Assembly (NCBI GenBank): GCA_029582165.1
Contig: CM055881.1
Location: 41,064,350-41,128,349, forward strand
Length of the DNA: 64,000 nt
From: Portulaca oleracea
Lineage: Eukaryota; Streptophyta; Magnoliopsida; Caryophyllales; Portulacaceae
Direction: 5' to 3'
Shown here: positions 11,420 to 23,831 of the stretch, piece after piece
Layout: every line of letters begins with the position of its first letter
Position numbering within the stretch: position 1 is the first letter of the stretch
Position numbers and translations under genes: made by a program
Notes under the pieces: model-generated
The model's database searches: none
Told to the model about the DNA's origin: nothing
The model's input: the letters and a program-made list of their open reading frames with translations, nothing else

Positions 11420-12300
11420 AAAAATGTTATCTATTATTGAGACTACTGTATACTATCTAAATGGTTAATTTTGTCAAATATGACTTATGACAAAGACATT
11501 GAATGATTTTTTAATAAAAAGTCAATAGTAACATATAATATAGGAAAGATGGAGTACTACTTAATTAAACTTGTCATTAAAATATTTGTTGAATATGGAG
11601 GAGTGAGACTTATCATTGTTAATCTTATTCTTATATACAATAAGTACAATATAATACGCAATAAAAAAAGTTCATTCATTTATTTGGGGTGCTCTTTTAA
11701 AATTTTAAAAGTTTATATGGTGACAAATAGAGTTAAGCATTTTTGGTACAATTTGCTTATGATATGATATGTATGTATAGTCTTGTGTTACAAAGACTCA
11801 AAAACAAACTTTGATCATTCGTAAATGTGAGGTTAAGTTAGAATTTCTAGATGAGGTGAAATTTATGAATTGGATTTATATTAACTAAAAGTGTGAGCTC
11901 TACTTAATAATAAATTAATTTGATTATATTCATAAAAAAGAGAGAGAAAAGAGAACAAATAATGGGTGTCTCACTATTTACCCTATCTAGTGAGAAGCTC
12001 AACATCTGTCTCATAAGTCTGTTCACATCATCATCACTAAAATATCTGACACTATTTCACTCTACCCTCACCTTGCGCCATGTTAGTAGTATGCCAAATT
12101 TTATCTACCATCACAGATTATCTTTCACATTATCGGACGGATTGTAGAGATGTAAAATGAGTGGAGTCAAATCCGAATCACCAAGATGACCATACTTAGA
12201 TTCATTAAGGAAAGCTCAACTCGATGTCTATTATTTTTATCAATCTTTTTGTTTTCCATTGTTACCTAGCTAGTTAGATCTAATCATGATATGTATGGCC

Positions 12301-12710
12301 ATGTTCGGCAAAATTAGCGTTTTAGATAGCAGATAGAGGTTTATGTAGCGGATAGCGGTTTAAGCAGCAGACAACGGTTTAAGTAGCGGATAGCGGATGA
12401 CTGTCCAAAAGAGAATTGTGTTCGATAAATTTAGCGGTTGAATTAACAGACTAATGTGAATTAGCAGAAAATGATATCAATAATTTGCAAAGATAAAATT
12501 TTCAAAGGGTATTTTTTGACCAAAAAATATGAAACGCTACTCCAAACGATAAACGTTAACTTTATTAACGTTTCACAAAACACTCTCCTTAAAACGCTAA
12601 AACGTTCCTCAAAACGCTAGCTTACCGAATATCAATATTTATGCAATTAATTAAAATTTTGACTTTGTCAAGACGTTAAACACTAACCCAAACGTTATTG
12701 CTGAACACAG
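12301..12710. mobile_element. MITE-like element, family 4
   Basis: The left end ATGTTCGGCAAAATTAGCGT and the right end AACGTTATTGCTGAACACAG form an imperfect inverted pair (GTTCRGCAA then CGTTT inside both). The interior has GCGGATAGCGGTTTA words repeated several times (12325-12395) and many AACGCTA/AACGTTA words. About 410 bp, no coding capacity. Only one copy was seen in this window. Confidence 0.55.
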
Positions 12711-13374
12711 CTAAAATTAAAGTGGTATGTTATTATGTTAAGCTAGCTATAAACGTAGGTTAAGAACCTTAATTAAGTGGGGGCATACATAAACGTTGTA
12801 GATTGTACTGTTAGTAGAGTAGCAAGTGGTACAGTTGTACTGTACTAGCCTTTGAGTTGAGTATGGGGTGTCAACAGTTGATTGGTAAATAAAATCTTAT
12901 CCAGATGCATTCACAGAAAAACACGCACATGCCCAAGGGGAAGGAGATCCCAACCTACGCCTAGGACTCCCGTGTTTCCCGCTACCTATTTCTTTTCCTT
13001 TTCTCTCTCTTTTTTATTTTCTTAACAAATGTAACCAACAAAACCCCACTACCTTTTTTTTTTTTTTTTTTTTTAGCTTTTTTAGAATGCTAACAGGCCT
13101 CTGGCGTATGGGGAATGAGGGTGTCAATTGTCCAAAGATGGGTCTCACTCGTACCCACAACATCATTCGAATGGTAAGCAAGAAATATTTCCCTCAAAAT
13201 TTGAATCCTGAAAGGCAGGACCATCTCACTGCCTATCGTACATTAAAACCTTCTATAGATTTGTCGTTACGAATCGAATTATAGTGTATCTATATAACAA
13301 AACATTATATATATTGACAAATTAAAGGTCAACTTTTTCAAGTTTAATTTAACTGATGCATAGATTTATATGTC

Positions 13375-14300
13375 AATCAGTTTTATATTTGTGCATCAGT
13401 TATATATTGATAATGTTAAAACTCACGTCCGGATAACAGTAACACAAGTGAATTTTCATGCTATATCAGGGTGTACCAGGGGTCGACACTTAGTCATTTT
13501 TCATTTTACGTTGGTTATAGATGAGTTGACTAAAGACATTCAGAGCGACTTACCGTGGTGCATGCATTTTGCGGATGATATTGTGCTTATAGACGAGTCG
13601 AGTGAAAGATTAAATGACAAAGTATAGCGTTGGAGAGATACTTTGGATTCCAAGGGTTTTAGAGTGAGCAGATCAAAGACAGAGTACATGATGTTTCATT
13701 TTAGTTGGACATGAGAATGAGACTCGCTTATTGCAAGAAGTAACCATTGGAGGGGTGATCGTTCCACGGGTAGAGAAGTTTAAATACTTTGGTTCTATCG
13801 CACAGAGCGACGGGGAAGTCAATGTTGACGTTACACATCGAACTAAAGTTGATTGGTGGAAGTGGAAGTCAGCTTCATGTACGTTGTTTGATAACGATGT
13901 TCCACTTAAGCTTAAGGGCCAGGTTTACCGTAGGGTGGTAAAACTAGCGATGTTGTATGGCGTTAAGTGTTGGACAGTTAAGAAGACGCATTGTCAAAGG
14001 TTGAATGTGACGGAGATAAGAATGGTTCGGTGGATGTGCAATTATACCATGTTGAATAAGATTAAGAATGTCGTCTGTCAAGCTAAAATAGGGGTAGCCC
14101 TCATTGAGGAAAAGTTGTGAGGGACTAGACTAAGATGGTTTGGGCATGTCTATATGAGAAGCGAGGATGACCCTGTTAGGAGGTGCGAAAGGATCAGGAT
14201 ACCCTTTGGACGTCACAGTTGTGTGAGATCTAAAAAGTTCATGACAGAGGTGATAAGAGAAGACCTAATTAAGGCATCTAGGTTTAGCGAAAGATATGAC
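13375..14300 (+). pseudogene. Broken LINE (non-LTR retrotransposon) reverse transcriptase
   Basis: Translated pieces match the 3' half of a common plant LINE reverse transcriptase. They are a GCTRG segment, then LVIDELTKDIQ, the polymerase-like box MHFADDIVLID, then KGFRVSRSKTEYM, VEKFKYFGSIAQSDGE, LYGVKCWTVKKTH, EIRMVRWMC and RWFGHVYMRSEDDPVRR. The frame shifts near 13627-13730, and a stop codon lies near 14118. The upstream part of the element and the expected 5' region are missing. It is a dead 5'-truncated copy, inserted on the plus strand in gene-free DNA. Confidence 0.85.
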
Positions 14301-14730
14301 ACTAGAGAAGTTACGTTATCCATACTCCAAAATATATTTTACTGCACAATTCCCAAAACCACAATTAATTTAGAAAGGATGCACTTTAATTTGATAAATT
14401 TAGATAAAATATTTTATGAGAATTTCTTAATTAAAAAAAAGAATACGTACTAATTCTGACTAACCCAGGCTTCCATATTAATTAGGCATCTTTAATTATA
14501 AGTCAACTAATTACTGCCACCAGGTCAACTCCACTGTTTTTTTTTAACCTTTTTCCCATAGTCACGTGACAAGGATGGGTAAGGAACTAAGGATCAATGG
14601 CTGGCTGGATTGCTGACTTGCTGTATACACTGCTTTGGTTGTATTTGTATGTTATGTTACATTGTCACTTCTGTTATTTTTGTGTGATCACAATCCACCA
14701 GTCCACTGTTTCTTTTTCTACCCCTATTTA

Positions 14731-15029
14731 GGTCCCGTTCTTTTGTACAGATAATAGTGTACAGATAATGGTACGTGTGGTATGGAAGGATGGTGAAAAG
14801 TATGATATGGTATGATATGGTATAATACAATATGATATAAATTGTGTTAAGAATAATTGATATGGTAGGTAGGCAGGTGAGAAAAGAGAAAGTGAAAAGT
14901 GAGAAAAGAGGACATTATGATTGTTATAGTAAAGTATGAAATGGTATGATATGATATAAAAAAAATTGTGATAAATGTAAAAAAAAATATGGTAGGTGCG
15001 ATGTAGAACCGCACAAAAGAACGTGACCT
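14731..15029. mobile_element. MITE, family 1
   Basis: Left end GGTCCCGTTCTTTTGTACAG and right end CCGCACAAAAGAACGTGACC pair as inverted repeats. The interior is in the purine-rich orientation (GGTATGATATGGTATAATAC, GAGAAAAGAGAAAGTG). About 299 bp. Confidence 0.8.
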
Positions 15030-18000
15030 TGCTTATTATATTCTATTCACAACTACTATTCACAAATAATGGATGTCAAAACCCAAAAGGTGATCCATCG
15101 TTAATCTATGAACTTGAAATATGAATTTTGTATTTATAAGATTTGAAAAACTATATTATGGTATACATAATTTATAATGATCCAAACTTTTATCTTTATG
15201 AGATTGTTTCTTCAATTTAGATTGTGTTACAAATGCTGTTATAGTATGATAGTTTATTGAAACTAAAATAGAATTTAAAATTTAGACTATAAAAACATAG
15301 CCAAACAAGACTTGATAGTTGAATATTTCTATCTAGCTAGGAAGTAGATTTTGATTATTTTAGGGTTTTTTTTTTTTTATGGATCTAATTTTTAGTGCCT
15401 TGTTTGGTATAATGTATTTAGCCATGTAGGGTTGGTGGTTGTCATTCACCCACTTATTTGCACCGTTGTTGCGTTTGTCATTTGTGTACCAAGTTACCCC
15501 GTATATAAAACTAGCCGACCCACATTTGTAACTTATAAGGGACAGGCCAAACCAAAATAAAATAAAATAAAATATTAAATTTATTTATTTATTTAAGAAT
15601 ATTTTTGTTAAGGCTATGTTCTTTAGATTAATAAGTTAGATTTAACTTCTAATCCCGTAAAATGATTGACAAGATGATTAGTAAAGTTATGATAAAAAAT
15701 ATACAATTATTTATATTGGTAAAAGTTAATAATGACATATGAAAAATATAGATATAAAACTGATAAAAGTTACATGTTAAATATTACATAATAAATTTTT
15801 AAGAATAAGAAAAAATTAATTAAGTGAACAACTAAATAAAGAGATAGGGAACATAGTATTTGTCGTCTCCTTGGTAATGTATTTTCTAACGATTTTTAAC
15901 GTATGTATAATAAAATGAGTTATGCCTGCTAATTATATTAAAAAATGAAATGTTTTTTAAATATTTTTTTATTATAAAATAAAATAAAGGAATGATAAAG
16001 TGCACATGCAAAGCACTAGGAAGAACTTTAGGATGTTAAAAATTAAAGTGATTGATCATTGATGAAAAACTCACACCATGATTTGAATATATGGTTGTCT
16101 TGTCCCTTTAGTCCCATTATATATGACCTATCACCCCCTTATGTCCCTCATTTGCTTATTTTCGAGCCTCTAACCAACTTTAGTCATATATCAACATCGA
16201 TCCATATTTTCATCACTATTAATCTTGTAAATTTACTCATTTTTTTAAAAATTTTGAATTCATTTTCTTAAACATTTAGAATATACTTAATTATTTGTTA
16301 TAAAACGAGATAAGATTTATTTATTTAAATTTTATTATCAATATTTAATATTGATCGAGATCATTCTCAACATAGTACAAAGTAAAATTCAAAATAAAGT
16401 TTGTAGATATATTTTATTATAACCTCAACCAATTAAATATTTTGCTTTGAACAAATCCTTTTTAAACAATCAAAATTATTTAAAAGTTGGTAATTGATTT
16501 TTTTTATGATTGTATCTATTTTAGCCTCCGAATATTGCTAATACAAAAGAACATTTTCTTCAATATATCCAAAGGAAATGCAAGTGATAGTGCACAATTC
16601 AATAATGTTATTGACAAATATTCCACACACACACATATATATATATATATTAAAATACAACTAATTATGAAATAAACTTATAAAATTATAAGAAATTCAA
16701 ATTTAAACGGTAATACCAACTCTTTAAAATACCAACCAATAAAAAATTCAACAACAACAAATTCTCATCAATGAAAATATGTTTTGAGTCTTCCCTTGTG
16801 AACTGTAATTCATGAAGAGACAAATTCTTACATATCCAACCAATCATAAATATATATATATATATTGATTAAATGATAAACAACATAAATGCTACCAATA
16901 TTCACAACCAGTACTTCTCTGATAAAGCACAGCAAATGAATCTGTTAACCGCACGTGACTTTGCATATTGCTTGCAATATTTATTTTTCTAAATGCATTA
17001 ATAGAGATTTTCTAGTAATAAATATTATTAATATTTCTTTAAACTTTTGAAAACATTTTGAATGATGCAAAATGAAACAACAAGGTAGGTCCTTGAAAAA
17101 GATTTTCAGTGGACCCGACTGGGTTGGCTAGTTTAAATCGATCGATGCATGCATTGTGTTGAAAGTTGAAACAAATTTGACTCAAAGCATGAATTTATAC
17201 TCTTGGAATTAAAGTTCAAATAATTTCGCCATTTTAATAAAGCTATTATATTGTAGGTAAGATCACATATGCATTTATGTTTGGATTCTATATGAATAAT
17301 TGAGCATTAATTTGTAAAATAAAAAAAAATAGAGAGATAAGAGTTTTCACAAATTTATTTATATTTATAAGTACGAGTTTATCATAGCTTTTTTTCCATG
17401 CTTTATTAAATTTACCGCACCAGTCGTTCTCACGCTATCCACCTTATATATAAATATATATTTAAAAATTCATATATGGCGGACAAGGGTAGGGAGTATC
17501 AACGCCCTGTAGCCCTATATGAGGTCCAAACTTCGGTTTAACAATCCGCATCGATCTTGACCAGTAAAAAATGCTCCCTCATAAGTCAAACTCTAAAACA
17601 AAATATGAAAGTTAAGGAATTTTCCAATGAGGCGAGAACCCATGGACTTCACATAGTCATTGATTAACACAAATAAATTCATACCAATAAGGTTTTGGTC
17701 CATTAATTAAGATTGTGGTCCTGTGTATATTAGTAGTCTCATATTTGATTTCCTCTTTTCAGTGACAGATCTAAGTTTTCTGACTAAGAGTGACCAATAT
17801 AATATTATATTCATTGGATACACACAAAATTTATAATTTTTATCCCAAATTATATTAAATTATTATTTTTTTCATGTTATCGGCGGTCATGGCCACCATT
17901 GGTTTAGCCCTAGATCTGTCGGTGCCTCCTTTTATCTTTATAATTGTATTGTACTCTCTTTACAGCTCGTATGCACTGAAAAAATTAATAATTTAGTCCC

Positions 18001-18589
18001 TGTATCCATTGGTGTAGGGATAAATTTATTCTAACTTTTCCATCTTTGTATAGTTTGTCACACTTTATTTCACCTAATTTTCACTTTAAATACTATGTAT
18101 ATTTCTTTTCAATTTTTTACTTTATCTCATCTTACTCTTCACATACTTTATCATATCTTTTTCACCAACATGTTTTTATCTATCCCACTTTATTCTACGT
18201 GTTCGACTTATCCACCCACTCCCTTTCTAAACCTTGAAAAAAGGGCTTTAGAGCCTATCGACTTTATGGGTAAATTGAATTTACCAGTTTTTTTATCAAA
18301 ATTTACTAATACATATCAAAAATTATCAAAGTTAAAACAAAAGAATTTAATTTTAATATATTAGGATAAATTTGATTAAAGTTATCAAAAGTTACAAAAA
18401 ATTTAACTTTTACTCGATAATTTTTACCTCTAAATTTCACACACCCTTAATATTACAATTCAATTCAATAAAAATACTCACAATAATATATAAACATATT
18501 ATAATTATAATACTAATTCTATAAAGCGAAGATAGAAAAGATCAGCAAATTGAATGAAAAAAAGAATATGAGGTTAATTTGCAGGGAAG

Positions 18590-18730
18590 GGGGGTGATGT
18601 GATGGGAGTGGGTGGGCCACGTGACTAGACCCCTCAACTCACGTGCAGTCAAACAAAAAGGACACTTGGTCTACTTTAGGTTTGGGCCCAGGCCCAAGTC
18701 ACTGTATGGTTAGGTGGGCCCCACTCTGTT
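18590..18730. promoter_or_regulatory. G-box / GGCCCA-rich island
   Basis: Within 140 bp there are two CACGTG boxes (18618 and 18640), GGGCCCAGGCCCAAG and GGTGGGCCCCACT, in otherwise AT-rich DNA. These words are typical of plant promoters (bHLH/bZIP and TCP site II). No gene start was found beside it. Similar islands recur at about 21390-21550, 23640-23770 and 24480-24720. Confidence 0.4.
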
Positions 18731-20252
18731 GACCCAACCAACACAGGCATCTAACCTAGTCTAAGCAAAATTGAAAAGAAATCTAAATTCAAGAAAAGGA
18801 AAATTGTTTGGAGATACATCACATCATCTCACTTATTTTTTGACCATGAAAATAATTCATTGATTTCTCTACTTCACACTATTCCTTGGTTCTTGACTCT
18901 TGAGTGGTGGAAAGTACTTTGAATGAGTAAAAATCTCCTGAACTTTGTTTCTTTGGACAAAAATCCACATATTTGGATTTTGGTGTATTAAAATCATTTG
19001 GTTTTGTATGATTCCAATTACTACTAGTATCTTCCCCTTCAATCCCTTTTTCTCCGAACAAAAAAATCTAATATAATTACGTCGAATTTGAAGAGATTTA
19101 GATATAAGCAACATTCTTTCATACGCAGAAATATATAAAGTGGATGATTCTTTTTTCTCCTTCCTTTTCCTATATTGCCATCGATTTTAAAAAATATGGA
19201 TCCATTTTATAATATGGATAGTAATATTGCCATCGTTTGTGCCTTTTCATTTTACTGAATAAAACCATGTCGATCAATTCAACAACATGTTTGGGGTTAG
19301 GTTTGTCATAAACAAATCAAGTTATACGTTTGTTCTGAAAGTTGGGTTATAAAATAATATATGCTTCATAAATGGCGCGTGAAAAAGAAGGTTTTTTTGG
19401 ATTTTTTTCTCTTATTGAAAAATATTGATATTGGTCAAATCTATACCAAAATTAAATGAAATAATTTTGACTTTGAAATTGTCTTGATTTATGGTTTATC
19501 TACATAATATAAATTCAAGTTCTTGAAGAAAAAATAAATAAATACCAATTAGGAAAAGTGAACAAATTAAAGCAAAAATAATTATCAAGTACGTACGTGT
19601 TGATTTGTGGCAGGCTAATTAATTAAGTTGGTTTTCTTATGAACAAACATGTTCACAGCAGATTAGGCAGACTAGGAAGCTTCGTAAACATGTTTAATTA
19701 TTTAATAACCCAATTAATTATTTAATCACTAGCAAATTAAACACCCAATGGAGATTAATCCCAAATCAACAACTCAAAGGTTCTGCAAAACTTGTCTTCT
19801 AATGATCCCAATTATCATTTCCACTTAATTTACCGTATTATGTATGTAATTAACTTTTTTTTTTTTGAATTAGAATGTCATATTATTTGAGTAATTATTG
19901 GAACCACAAAGCTAATTTAAAGTAGATTAATTAATCCCTTAATAAATATGATAAAAGTGGGTGGAAGGTTCCAGGGACAGCGATTGGGTGATCTGTACAG
20001 GTAATCTAGCAATGTTCTTTTCCATTTTACAGATCTAATGAGTGGGTTTTGGTTTAGTTTTAGTTTCAATTAAATTTAATTAAAGTTTTGAGTTTGATTA
20101 GTGTGATCCATAATCCATTAATTAATTAACAATTCATTACAAAATTAATTAACAAGTATAGTTGTTAGGCTACGTATACAACGACGGTGGAACATGATTT
20201 GCTACTCCCATTGCTTTTTTTTTTTTTTTTTTGGGTTGTAACTTGTGACCAA

Positions 20253-20549
20253 GACCCGGTTGTTTTGAGCCATGGATAAGATATGGAAATGATGCAGTAT
20301 AATGAAATTGTGAAAAGTGCAATAAAATGTACAGTGGTAAAATTTTTGAAAAATGTGGTTGATGTGGTCGCCGAGGAGAGAATGTGAAAAGTAGAGGACA
20401 AAGTAAGGAGAGAAATAAATTGAAGAAATGTATTGGAAATAATTGTTGTAAAGTGTAGTATAGAATATAGAGTATGGTAAAATGTGAAAAACTATTAAGT
20501 GGTTTTGTGAGTTGTGGCACCAACGCACCATACCGTACAAAAGAACATA
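20253..20549. mobile_element. MITE, family 1, decayed left end
   Basis: The right end ATACCGTACAAAAGAACAT and the interior (AAAATGTGAAAAACTATTAA, GAGGAGAGAATGTGAAAAG) match family 1. The left end ACCCGGTTGTTTTGAGCC is a diverged version of the usual terminus. It lies just after a poly-T run of about 18 bases (20215-20232). Confidence 0.55.
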
Positions 20550-20828
20550 AAATCATTGGCTTTCACTCTCTTCTTTCCCTTTTTTTTTTGTCATGAACTA
20601 AATGTTTTACAGTATCTGGTGTCCTTTTTTATCAACAATATCACGTATACTATTTTATCAAAAAGTTTACAACTTTATATTCATAGAATAATAATTTTCA
20701 TTACAATATACAATAATTTTATATACTAAAACATTATATATATATATATCAATGATCAAAAATTTCAAAATTTGTGATTGATACATAAATCTAGGTAGCA
20801 GATAAAATGAGAATTAAGGAGGGAGTTG

Positions 20829-21106
20829 GCCTTGTTCTTCTGTATGGTGCGGTACCATATTTTACCATACTACTCAATATTCTTTTAAACTTTACCATAC
20901 CATACCACAATCATAACCATATATTTTCTCATTTTTTCTCTCCTCACCTTTCTCCTCTATTTTTTACATTTTCTCTCATCGTCTATCACATCAACCACAC
21001 TTTTCACAAATTTTACCATATCATTCAATACTTTACCACACTTTTCACAATTTCACCACGCTGTATCGTTTTCACATTTTACCAACCGCGCAAAAGAACA
21101 AGATCT
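20829..21106. mobile_element. MITE, family 1
   Basis: Left end GGCCTTGTTCTTCTGTATGG with GTGCGGTACCAT following, and right end CAACCGCGCAAAAGAACAAG. The interior holds TTTTCTCTCCTCACCTTTCT and repeated TTTACCACACTTTTCAC. About 278 bp. Confidence 0.75.
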
Positions 21107-21369
21107 AGGTAACTTAATTAATATAAATTACAATTAGTAGTTGAAAGAGGAAAGAAACAAAGAAAGGAGTAGTAAAATACAAGGTGTGACCTGCAGGGTG
21201 TATGTAGGTAGACATTCTCTGGCAAAGAGTATCAATATAGGGATCAGTTAATAATAATCCCTTTTTATTTGCGTGTCTTAAGGATGATGTTGATGTTTTA
21301 ATAGTACTTAATTGATTAATCCAAAATAAAATCAATCTAAAGGATAATAAAGAGACAGCAGGAAAAGTG

Positions 21370-21509
21370 TAAATGTGTAATGAGTGAGGAAGACACGTGT
21401 TGAGAGATGCGTGGGTGAGCGCAGCATCACGTGATTAGGATATGGTTGGCCTACCATAACGATCACGTGGCCAACTCAACTCAAGTGTGATGTGGTGGTC
21501 CCCACTCCT

Positions 21510-21548
<39 letters not shown>

Positions 21549-21560
21549 CTTTGTTTGTGC
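21370..21560. promoter_or_regulatory. G-box cluster followed by a (CACCCT)n microsatellite
   Basis: Three CACGTG boxes lie at 21394, 21428 and 21464, with GTGGTGGTCCCCACT at about 21493. A run of seven CACCCT-type hexamers follows (21508-21548). The segment resembles the islands at 18.6, 23.7 and 24.6 kb. No gene start was recognised next to it, so its role is unknown. Confidence 0.4.
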
Positions 21561-21841
21561 GATCCCTTCCCAACCCCCCATTTTTTCTTCTCATTTTCAA
21601 TCATCTCCCATCAAATCTTCTCTTTCAATTTCTTCCCACATCTATCAAATCAAAAATAAAAATTGATTTTTTAAAATATTATGATTCAACAAAATATAAA
21701 TAGACAAGAATGGTGAATAAAATACAAAATTATCGTATCTATTTCAATTTATCACACTAACCATAAATCAGCACATATTATCGTATTATATCACACTAAC
21801 TATTGTTACTATAAATTTTACCACAATTTACCACATTGTAT

Positions 21842-22046
21842 TAGACCCTGTTATTTTATACAATTTGGTTATTTGCGGTCTAAAGACACCGCATGTTTCT
21901 TGTAACCCACCATAACATATCAATCTACCACAATTTACTACAACCTATCACAATCAACTTTTTCATATTTACCAATACAATTTACATTTATAAAAAAAAC
22001 TCACCACAACTTAACAATAACACACATTCATATAAAAGAACATGGC
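21842..22046. mobile_element. MITE, family 1
   Basis: Left end AGACCCTGTTATTTTATAC and right end CATATAAAAGAACATGGCT form inverted repeats. The interior has ACAATTTACTACAACCTATC and a TTTCATATTTACCAATACAA block shared with the copy at 31624. Confidence 0.65.
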
Positions 22047-22217
22047 TATCACACCATGCAGTATGCACATTTTTATCATATCGTACCATCAACACACTCC
22101 CACCACGAAAAAAGAAAACTAGGTCATAGTACTAAAATTGTTTGTCGTGTCACTGTATTTTGGAATTGGAGAAAGTTTAGCCCATTTAACATGTACTCCA
22201 TACAAGGGACTTTGTAT

Positions 22218-22450
22218 ATCAAATGAGTTTGGCTCACAGTCATATAGTATTGTGGACTACCTTTCAACTTAAAGATGGTGAGATTGAGTCCCACTACTTG
22301 CGAAAATTATTGTGTAAAATCCTACAGGGCTTCCATCTAAGCCTTGGGCATAAGTTAGCCCCTCCCCTTGATCCACTAACCTTGCTAGGCAATCCCCAAG
22401 ATAGAGCCTAATGGGGTGGATCGAATTTACCCATATCAAAAAAATACTAA
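22218..22450 (+). mobile_element. Candidate SINE
   Basis: A 3'-A-rich segment has a tRNA-like start (GTATTGTGGACTACC, possible box A) and GGTGAGATTGAGTCCCACT about 40 bases on (possible box B). Compact, non-AT-rich sequence follows (TCCTACAGGGCTTCC, GGCATAAGTTAGCCCCTCC), then a tail containing CATATCAAAAAAATAC. The order is that of a plant tRNA-derived SINE. I did not recognise the family and saw no clear target duplication. Confidence 0.35.
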
Positions 22451-22531
22451 AGAAATTGTATTTTCTTAACATATTTAATTATATATACAACTAAATTTCT
22501 CAAAATTAAAAATGAAAGTTTCTTAACATTT

Positions 22532-22836
22532 GAGTCTCCGTTCTTTTGTGCGGTTCCACACCAAACCTGCTATATTTTTCCACACTTACTACAATGTTTT
22601 TATATCATACCATACTATGCAACACTTTATCATAAGAATCATAACTTTTTCTCTCATTATTTTTCCCTCTCCTTACTTTTCTCCTCTATTTTTCATATTC
22701 CCTCTCTTCATCTGTCATATCAATTATTCTTACCATAAATTTTACAATATCTTATCATACCATATCACATATTCCTCAATATTATCATACCATACAATTT
22801 ACTGCACCCAATTTACCGCATAAAAGAACAGAGCCT
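22532..22836. mobile_element. MITE, family 1
   Basis: Left end GAGTCTCCGTTCTTTTGTGC and right end CCGCATAAAAGAACAGAGCC are clear inverted repeats. The interior has TTTCCCTCTCCTTACTTTTC and repeated ATCATACCATA words. About 305 bp. Confidence 0.8.
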
Positions 22837-22854
22837 AAATTATAGTAGGAAATT

Positions 22855-23209
22855 AGGGCTATGTTCTTTGGATTGATAACTTTTTCCCATCTAATCCAAT
22901 GCAATTAAATCAAAACCTTGCACAATTTCCCAAAAAACATCATATCTAAAGACCATAGTTCTTAAAATCCCGATCCTAATTTACGATCCTATGATTTTAT
23001 GGTCCAAAATCGTCGATACGATTCTACTATTTACACATGATCCACGATCCTACATAGGCTAAGTTCCGATCTTAACTTCCCCATAGTTCTGAGTTAGGAT
23101 CCCGATTTTAACAACCTTGCTAAAGACACAATTTCCCAAAAAAGTATCATAACTTATCCAATTCAATCCAATTCAAATCTCATTTTATCTAATCCAAAGA
23201 ACAATGTCC
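22855..23209. mobile_element. MITE, family 2, carrying a nested insertion
   Basis: Left end AGGGCTATGTTCTTTGGATT and right end CTAATCCAAAGAACAATGTC form inverted repeats. Removing the nested element at 22954-23119 leaves about 180 bp, the size of other family 2 copies. The two halves share CACAATTTCCCAAAAAA at the mirrored positions expected in this family. Confidence 0.75.
22954..23119. mobile_element. Nested hAT-like MITE with 8-bp target duplication
   Basis: The element starts CATAGTTCTTAAAATCCCGA. Its reverse complement at the other end starts CAAGGTTGTTAAAATCGGGA, so the terminal inverted repeats are about 23 bp with few mismatches. It is flanked on both sides by CTAAAGAC (22946-22953 and 23120-23127). 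An 8-bp duplication is the usual mark of hAT transposition (family knowledge). The interior consists of CGATCCTA words. It has no coding capacity. Confidence 0.8.
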
Positions 23210-23243
23210 AGAAATATGAGATGGTAAAAATCCTAGCTCATAT

Positions 23244-23395
23244 AGGCATCGTTCTTTTGTGCGTTGCGTTTGCGTTGCGTTGCGGTAGATTGCGGTGGAA
23301 ATAGTAAAAAGGTAATGGTAATTTGCGGTAGATTATATTAGGTTGCGGTAATTTGTGTTGCGGTTAATTACGTTAACGCACAAAAGAACGGTGCC
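23244..23395. mobile_element. MITE, family 1, short copy
   Basis: Left end GGCATCGTTCTTTTGTGCGT and right end ACGCACAAAAGAACGGTGCC are almost perfect inverted repeats. The interior is GCGTTGCGTTGCGGTAG-like. At 152 bp it is the shortest family 1 copy with both ends well preserved, suggesting a recent deletion derivative. Confidence 0.8.
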
Positions 23396-23639
23396 ATAAT
23401 TGAGGGTGGAGCCAAGAATTAAAGGGAAAATGGAAAAGGCTTAAACTTTAGAGAGAGGGAGAGAGAAGCATGTGGAAGGAGTGATAGGGCATTGTAGTAC
23501 GTATGTGACATAAAATGACGTGACGGGGACAATCACTCACTCACTCACTTCTCTTGTGTTATGTGTCTCAATTTTTATTATTTTGAAGAAAAAAAATAAA
23601 AGAAAAGAAAAATAGATAGTGGAGAAAGAGAGGGGGGGA

Positions 23640-23770
23640 AACGCACGTGAGTGAGGGAAGCAGCGGCCGGTCACGTGCGCCCATCCCCTGCCGTTCAGAC
23701 TGCCACTAACAGTATCACTAACGGTGCCGGCTCGCGTGCGGTGGGGACCACTTCCTATTCTCTCTACGGC
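23640..23770. promoter_or_regulatory. GC-richer G-box island
   Basis: Two CACGTG boxes (23644 and 23672) lie in sequence much richer in GC than its surroundings (GCAGCGGCCGGTCACGTGCG, CTCTACGGCGCCGTTCCC). A GTGGGGACCAC palindrome-like word lies near 23740. The overlapping short open frames on both strands show no recognisable domain. Confidence 0.4.
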
Positions 23771-23831
23771 GCCGTTCCCTTTTCTCACTCCGTTTTCATT
23801 ACCTACTTTGTTATTGTGGTACAATTAGTTT

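Larger units (their letters stand above)
10200..13370. other. Gene-free region with MITEs upstream of BIM1
   Basis: No host gene was recognised. The interval holds three family 1 MITEs, one family 4 element and AT-rich filler. At 13065 there is a poly-T run of about 20 bases. A stretch at 13084-13280 has an open frame (about 65 codons) that I cannot assign; its position just upstream of the broken LINE suggests it may be part of the same dead element or an unrelated insertion. Confidence 0.5.
14300..20250. other. Gene-free AT-rich region
   Basis: No host gene was recognised. Contents are one family 1 MITE (14731-15029), AT microsatellites near 16629-16650 and 16850-16866, and isolated CACGTG boxes at 14563 and 16952. 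A compact GC-richer island lies at 18590-18730 (described separately). Open frames here are short and of low complexity. A sequence near 15608 begins AAGGCTATGTTCTTTAG like a family 2 MITE end, but I found no matching right end. Confidence 0.5.

Noticed and set aside
20170..20556. Overlapping open frames of 78-128 codons on the minus strand
   Set aside because: They are translations of a family 1 MITE and an adjacent poly-T run; the same repeats give similar spurious frames elsewhere.
21508..21548. CRISPR-like or telomeric array
   Set aside because: The CACCCT hexamer run has no spacers and is not a plant telomere unit; it is a simple microsatellite.
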